Part shown: in pieces, positions 59,050 through 64,000 of the stretch
Position numbering within the stretch: the first letter of the stretch is position 1
Layout: each line of letters begins with the position of its first letter
Assembly (NCBI GenBank): GCA_038501625.1
Contig: JAZAYU010000114.1
Coordinates: 1,550,001-1,614,000 of the forward strand
From: Corbicula japonica
Taxonomy: Eukaryota > Mollusca > Bivalvia > Venerida > Cyrenidae
Length of the DNA stretch: 64,000 nt
Direction: 5' to 3'
Translations under genes and position numbers: made by a program
Notes under the pieces: model-generated
Databases searched by the model: none
Told to the model about the DNA's origin: nothing
Seen by the model: only the letters and a program-made list of their open reading frames with translations

Positions 59050-60480
59050 ACAAAACAAAACAACAACAACAAGCAAAACAGATACAACTTTGATGCTAAT
59101 TACGACCACTGGGTCCACTATGTTTAAATACTCTGAAGAATCTAACGAAACGATCACCACTAAGAGTAGTTAGCGGCATTTGTTTTTATTGATTTTCGAT
59201 TGATTTTCACCGAGAATGTTGTCAAACCTTTTCCATTTAATGGAAGCAAATATTTAATGAAGAACCGAGCAAATAGGCATTTAATTAAAGATTGCCAACT
59301 GCATATATACATGTGTATGTTGTCAAAATCTTGGATATCAGTATTGTATCTTCCACATTTTGGGACTCGGACATTTAATATTTAGTCATTGGAAAGATAC
59401 TTAATTGAAGAGTTTAAGTACATGTAGTTTTAACTACATGCGACTGGCGTTGTGTATAAATCTCTTTTTCTATTATGAAATATAACAATAGGGACGGATT
59501 GCGCTAAGCCGCTTAACATGTAAACATCAAATCAACCTTGAACCAAAATCTTCTGTTTTGCCTTAAACCAAAAATTTTCGTTTCGAAAGAAAACCATAGC
59601 ATTGAATAAAATGTGAAATAAATAATACAGGAACACGAATGAAAAATGATTGTCTAGTTTTATAAACTCTGAAATAAATACTAAAATGTACATAAATGAA
59701 ACAGATCGTCTAGTATTGTAAAATGTGATATAAATAGTATAATATACATACATGAAACAGATCGACTATATTACCTAGGTTTAAAGTAATAATTTGATTT
59801 GCATTGTAAATTGAGAACTTACTTGGTATAAAGTTGACATCCAAAATGCTGTTAAGATAATAATTTTACTATCACACCCCGACATAGAACAGTTTAAAAA
59901 ATTAATAATTGAATAAAATTCTTCATGTCAATCCCCCGAAATCCGTGTGATAAACACAACAAGGCATTCTTTCATATTTTGTTAAGTCTGTTTACACTTC
60001 ATGGTTTTTTACCCTTTGTTGATTTAAGTAAATGGTTTGTACCCGTATTCGATTGGGTGACGCTTTGACCATTATAGTGTATGACACATGTATAGACAAT
60101 TATGTCGGTTGGTAAACTTAATTGTACCTGTTGATGTATTATTTGATTATTTGTGAAAATCGTGAGAAAGGAGGTTAATGCAGATATATATTAAAGGAAT
60201 GCATCTCACGCCTTAAGGTATGTATAGTATATTTAGCTCGAACTTTAAGTTTTAATACTTAACACTTGTGTTTGTAAACTAAATGAATATAGGGACAAGG
60301 TTTCAGCCAAAAATACCTCTAGATAGTAAAATTTTGATCTACTGGTATATTAATTTAATGGATAAATTTCTGTTTCTAACTCTTAAATTATGTATTAACG
60401 TACTAAGTCAAAGTATGGAAGGCAAATTTGCCAGGTCCTTATTTTTTTATCTCTGCAGGTACGTATTGCCAATTATGATA
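59050..60480. other. Intergenic; nothing assigned
   Basis: Short frames without domains. Between 59690 and 59770 ATGAAACAGATCG occurs twice. Confidence 0.35.
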
Positions 60481-60837
60481 CAGTGTGACCTGGTTTCAGC
60501 AACCCCCCCCCCCCAAAAAAAAACAAAAAAAAAACAACAAAACAAAAACAAACAACAACACACCTCTAAATCGCACACTAAGATCTTGATGTTGAAAATA
60601 TTGAACTATTACTATAATACTCGTATAAAAGTAAATAAAATATTCAACACGATCGTATGGTGCGATCAAGTGATGCTTTTTGTTGCTACTGTTTATAAAG
60701 AAGTCGGACAAGAAAACATGCAGTTTTCGTTTACTTGTTGTTTGGAATTATTTATTACGCGCGAGCAAAATAAACAAACAACAATCCTTAAGGTGGTTCA
60801 AATGTCACTTTCTGATAAAATTTCGACCAAGTGCCTG

Positions 60838-60985
60838 GGGCGGTACCAGATGAGGTTAATTGGGGTTGCTTGACCGCCAACGAACAATTATCCATTTTGA
60901 CAATATAATTTAATGTTCATGAGCAATTTATGCATTATCATATAACTTCCCGAAGACTGTATCAATGTAACTCCATACCTGGAAA
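60838..60985 (+). repeat. Dispersed-repeat relic (GGGGCGGATC type)
   Basis: Counterpart of 56965-57130. The end of the 196-codon open frame 60283-60873 runs into it, one reason to doubt that frame. Confidence 0.6.
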
Positions 60986-61144
60986 TCTTGCTGTAATCAT
61001 GTTAAGAGTTTTCATTCAGATGCTTTAAATATCGTTTTCAGTCAGTGATAGTGAAATAACCAGTAAATTTCATGTAGTTACAACATTCAGGTTAACTGTC
61101 AACAACACATAAAAAGAAGTAAGCTAATCTGAACTTCACACTTT

Positions 61145-61205
61145 GCATTGTAAAGGCGGGAGTTTGGGGACGGGGGGGTGGGGGGGGGGGGGGGGGCGGT
61201 GGGCG
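61145..61205. repeat. Guanine-rich tract
   Basis: GGGGACGGGGGGGTGGGGGG and a longer G run follow. The tract could form G-quadruplexes, or be a collapsed homopolymer in assembly. Confidence 0.85.
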
Positions 61206-61209
61206 TGCA

Positions 61210-62780
61210 ATTAAACTGTAACAAAGCAATTTAAGTAAGGGAGGTAAATGTCACCATAATAAGTCTTCTTGTAGGAAAATCTAGGCGTAGCGGTATCTGT
61301 TCTGCAAAGAGTCAAATAACATCGAGTTTTTAAAAGATGTTTTGCTTCAGATGAAAATAATTCCACATAGCAAAATGCCCACTGACTTGATTTACAAGTT
61401 ATTAGCTCCGGTGCACAGTCAACTTAAGTTCATTGTACCTCTTTTTTTCGGACGTCAGGTGCAGGCTGATACTGAGATAGTATTTCTTATAAATAAAACA
61501 CTAGTTTTCTGGTGATTAATTATGTATTGACGTAATGTTCTATACATTTTGATTGTAAAAGTGTTTACTTATTATTATTATTATTATTATTTATTATCTG
61601 CTAAAATATTATGTTTATTAAGGTGTTTCGAAGATGTAACATTAAGTTACTAAGTGTATATTAAGTGAAGTCTTAACAATAAGAAACTCTTAGAGTACGG
61701 AGCGTAGCAAAGTGACAGCGGTTTTCTTATCTGTTTTCAAAATGTTCACTAAATAAGTTAGAATTACTACTATTCGCTACGACATTATAAACTAATGAGT
61801 TTTAAATTCTTAAAATAAAATAATATTTAGGTGAGATAGACATGATAAAATTGATGAAGCATGTTGTTTAACAGAAAAAGTATATTATATATACATTTAT
61901 ATATATATTTATATTAGAAATTCTGACTCAGTGATTGGATGGGAAATTGTGATGGACACTAAGGAAGGCAGGTTGAAGCGGATTTTTCGCGCATACGAAT
62001 AGAGTTTAGGTTAGAGACCACTAAATCATTGCCTTTAGACTCACTGTAAAAAAGTTAATAATATTCACCAATCAGCAAACAGCTTGTTTAAAAATGATAC
62101 TTTTCGCCCGTATCGTCCCCAGACAAAAAATAAGCAAAAGCTCAGCCCTGCTTTAAGCATTTAGAGGTCTCTGATCGTAAACATATTATGCATTTGTCAA
62201 AGGTCAATAAACAGATCTCAGATAACCATAAAAAGAAAACTTTTATTAATTTATTTATATTTGATTCCAGCGTTTAAAAAAACTCATTAATACAAGTTTT
62301 GTGACGGATAACCATTAAAAGTACAATAGTATCTTCCCATATAATCTCTACTTAAATGATGTAAAATGAGCTTTTAAAACTGACCTTAATAGTCACACAC
62401 TAAAAAGGGTTATTTTACACAGCGGGTGTGATTCATTTGAAAACATCCCTTTTACAAATGTAGGTCCAAAGCAATGGGCTGAATCGTTTATACAAATATG
62501 TGTATAACGTTTGTTTAAATATTGTATAAAAACGTACATTGACCGACTTACATAAAGGAAAACATGATAATTATATTTATTTGAACTAAAACGCATCATC
62601 GAAATCATAATATGGACTATTAAGGCGGCGATATTATACAGTCATTCGACATTACGGTTATTCTACGGTGTTGCTGCTAATTGCACGGTTAAGCGTTACA
62701 GTCATATGTAACTTCTCTACGTTACACCGTTACAGAAGCTGAATTTTTTCCTTTATTCAAGTTGATTTTATATGTTTCAA
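61210..62780. other. Intergenic; nothing assigned
   Basis: An (ATT)n run lies at 61572-61596. GGTTAGAGACCACTAAATCATT near 62010 recalls 2295. No exon seen. Confidence 0.4.
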
Positions 62781-62791
62781 AATTATATTGC

Positions 62792-62862
62792 CCATTCTAG
62801 GGATCGAACCAATACCGCACGGTGACGGCGTCTAGTCATGTTAATCCGATCACGCTAGCCAT
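62792..62862 (-). pseudogene. tRNA-Asp-like sequence, minus strand
   Basis: On the minus strand TAGCGTGATCGGATTAAC is a fair A box and GGTTCGATCCC a perfect B box, with GCCGTCACCGTGC between them, compatible with a GTC anticodon. The stems are imperfect. Confidence 0.45.
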
Positions 62863-62899
62863 GACGTATGGAACGCCATTACTGCCTTCTACTGTGAAT

Positions 62900-63145
62900 A
62901 GGTGCAGAAAAAACATCTTTATGTGCAGTAGAAACATCATTATGTGCACAAGAAACATCAATATGTTGGATATCAGTAGAAACATCATTACGTGCATTTG
63001 TAACATCTTTATGTGCAGTAGTAACATCATAACGTGCAGTAGTTTCATTATCACATGCAGTAGAAACATCATTTCATGCAGCAGAATCATCATGACGTGC
63101 AGTAGTAAAATCTTAATGTGCAGTAGTAACATTATTACGTCGCTC
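62900..63145. repeat. 21-bp minisatellite
   Basis: About eleven units like GTGCAGTAGTAACATCATAAC. Being a multiple of three, it is open on both strands (62822-63163 plus, 62836-63132 minus), which explains the long repetitive frames. Confidence 0.85.
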
Positions 63146-63149
63146 TCGT

Positions 63150-64000
63150 TTATTAGGCAATAGAAAAAATATTTTAGATTTTCATCCCCGCCCGCCCCAT
63201 TCCAAAACCACCCGCCCCAAAAACATTTATTGGTAAAAAATCGGAAAATATTCTGTTCCGGACAGAATGGGTTTTAGACCATCCCGGATATGGGGAAAAA
63301 ACATGGCCGACAATAATAAAATAAAATTTTCATCATTTCAAAGCTTATCGAAGGTGATAGTGTCACTATTTACTGGTATGTCTTTTCAATCAAGAATAGG
63401 CATCAACCTGCTACTTTTGTTAGTTGATATAAGGATTTTTTGGAAGAAATATTTGAAAAGATGGACGAATATTCTACACCAAAGGTTCTGGTAACTATAA
63501 ATGCCATTTTCTCAAAATTTTAAATTAGTTTTTACTTTTGTTCGAGGGTATTTCGTTAATAAAAAATAAAAGTTAAAAAGTGTCCACCCGCCCCTTTTTT
63601 TCCCAAAATACGGATGAGAATCTAATAATTTTTTCTCTGGCCTTATCGTATCGGCCTTTATAAATATAGCCGAACTGCAATTTTCACGTTTGGTCAAAAC
63701 GCAGTTTTCAGAAATACCGGCCATCTATTATTGATGATATTAAACAATAAATACATAGAATTCCTCAAGATGTCACAGATGTTGTTTGCAAAAGCACTGC
63801 AGGGCGCGGTCGTAATATAGTAACCCAATTGCATTGTGTGTTGCGTTATGCCGGACCCCATTAGAGGGTTAGGTGCGATGGCATATCTGGTTTGAAGCTC
63901 TTTATGGATAGGCAGCAAATATCGCAACCAAGATAGATAGATCTAACAGAATTCGGACCCATGACAGAAATCCTTTACCAATAGACCCAAGAGCGTCACA
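63150..64000. other. No gene recognised at the right edge
   Basis: Short frames only. The pair CCCGCCCGCCCC / CCCGCCCC near 63187-63216 and CCACCCGCCCC near 63585 repeats loosely. Confidence 0.35.

Noticed and set aside
60283..60873. 196-codon plus-strand open frame, the longest outside recognised elements in this part
   Set aside because: It runs through C and A homopolymers and ends inside a dispersed repeat; composition is low-complexity and no domain is visible.

Overview
The window looks like nuclear DNA of an invertebrate animal, most likely a marine bivalve mollusc. It is AT-rich, its genes are split by GT-AG introns, and it is dense in microsatellites, minisatellites, foldback palindromes and degenerate mobile elements. 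One repeat has the architecture of the bivalve 'pearl'/Helentron-like elements: a GTCC microsatellite, a core of about 150-bp tandem repeats and a terminal hairpin. There is no sign of bacterial organisation, and most of the longer open frames are repeat translations or chance.

Three protein-coding genes can be assembled exon by exon with matching splice phases, and all three encode type II membrane (Golgi-type) glycosyltransferases. Gene 1 (minus, 1233-4590, 4 exons, 431 aa) and gene 2 (minus, 49395-53212, 3 exons, 471 aa) are diverged paralogues of a DXD-containing, GT32-like family. Both have a short cytosolic tail, one membrane segment, a stem, a PNVVH block, a SDVMRIEA block and a catalytic YLDFDE motif. 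Their last exons are the same length (464 nt) and start at the same intron position, but gene 1 has an extra intron that gene 2 lacks. Between them, on the plus strand, lies a five-exon GT92/DUF23 gene (13782-33879, 510 aa, VDTDEF motif). Its third exon is separated from the second by a 14.4-kb intron.

Layout: 0-1.2 kb no gene; 1.2-4.6 gene 1, whose second intron holds an 18-bp minisatellite with 12 forkhead-type cores; 4.7-6.9 a gene 1 upstream flank that is duplicated at 42.5-44.3 without any gene; 7.0-7.8 a decayed OTU-type domain; 9.3 a tRNA-like sequence; 10.0-12.1 a 1-kb dispersed repeat ('family A') split by the pearl-like element; 13.8-33.9 the GT92 gene. Its large intron carries a MITE, about six family-A pieces and a CR1/jockey-type LINE (ORF1 with SGNH esterase, ORF2 with endonuclease and reverse transcriptase) that is frameshifted and itself interrupted. 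34-42.2 kb is all repeats: an octamer satellite with an inversion, two abutting MITE-like elements, a hairpin-headed 1-kb repeat and a 960-bp tandem array. 42.5-49.4 is the orphan flank, palindromes and simple repeats; 49.4-53.2 is gene 2; 53.2-64 has no recognised gene, only microsatellites, SINE-like tRNA relics and minisatellites.

The three genes plausibly act in the Golgi on glycan branches, but substrates cannot be read from sequence. The features of most interest are the nested pearl-like insertion with an unoccupied site visible in the same window, the forkhead-site array, the two MITEs joined almost end to end, the orphan duplicated flank, and a fresh 42-bp in-frame duplication in the GT92 gene.
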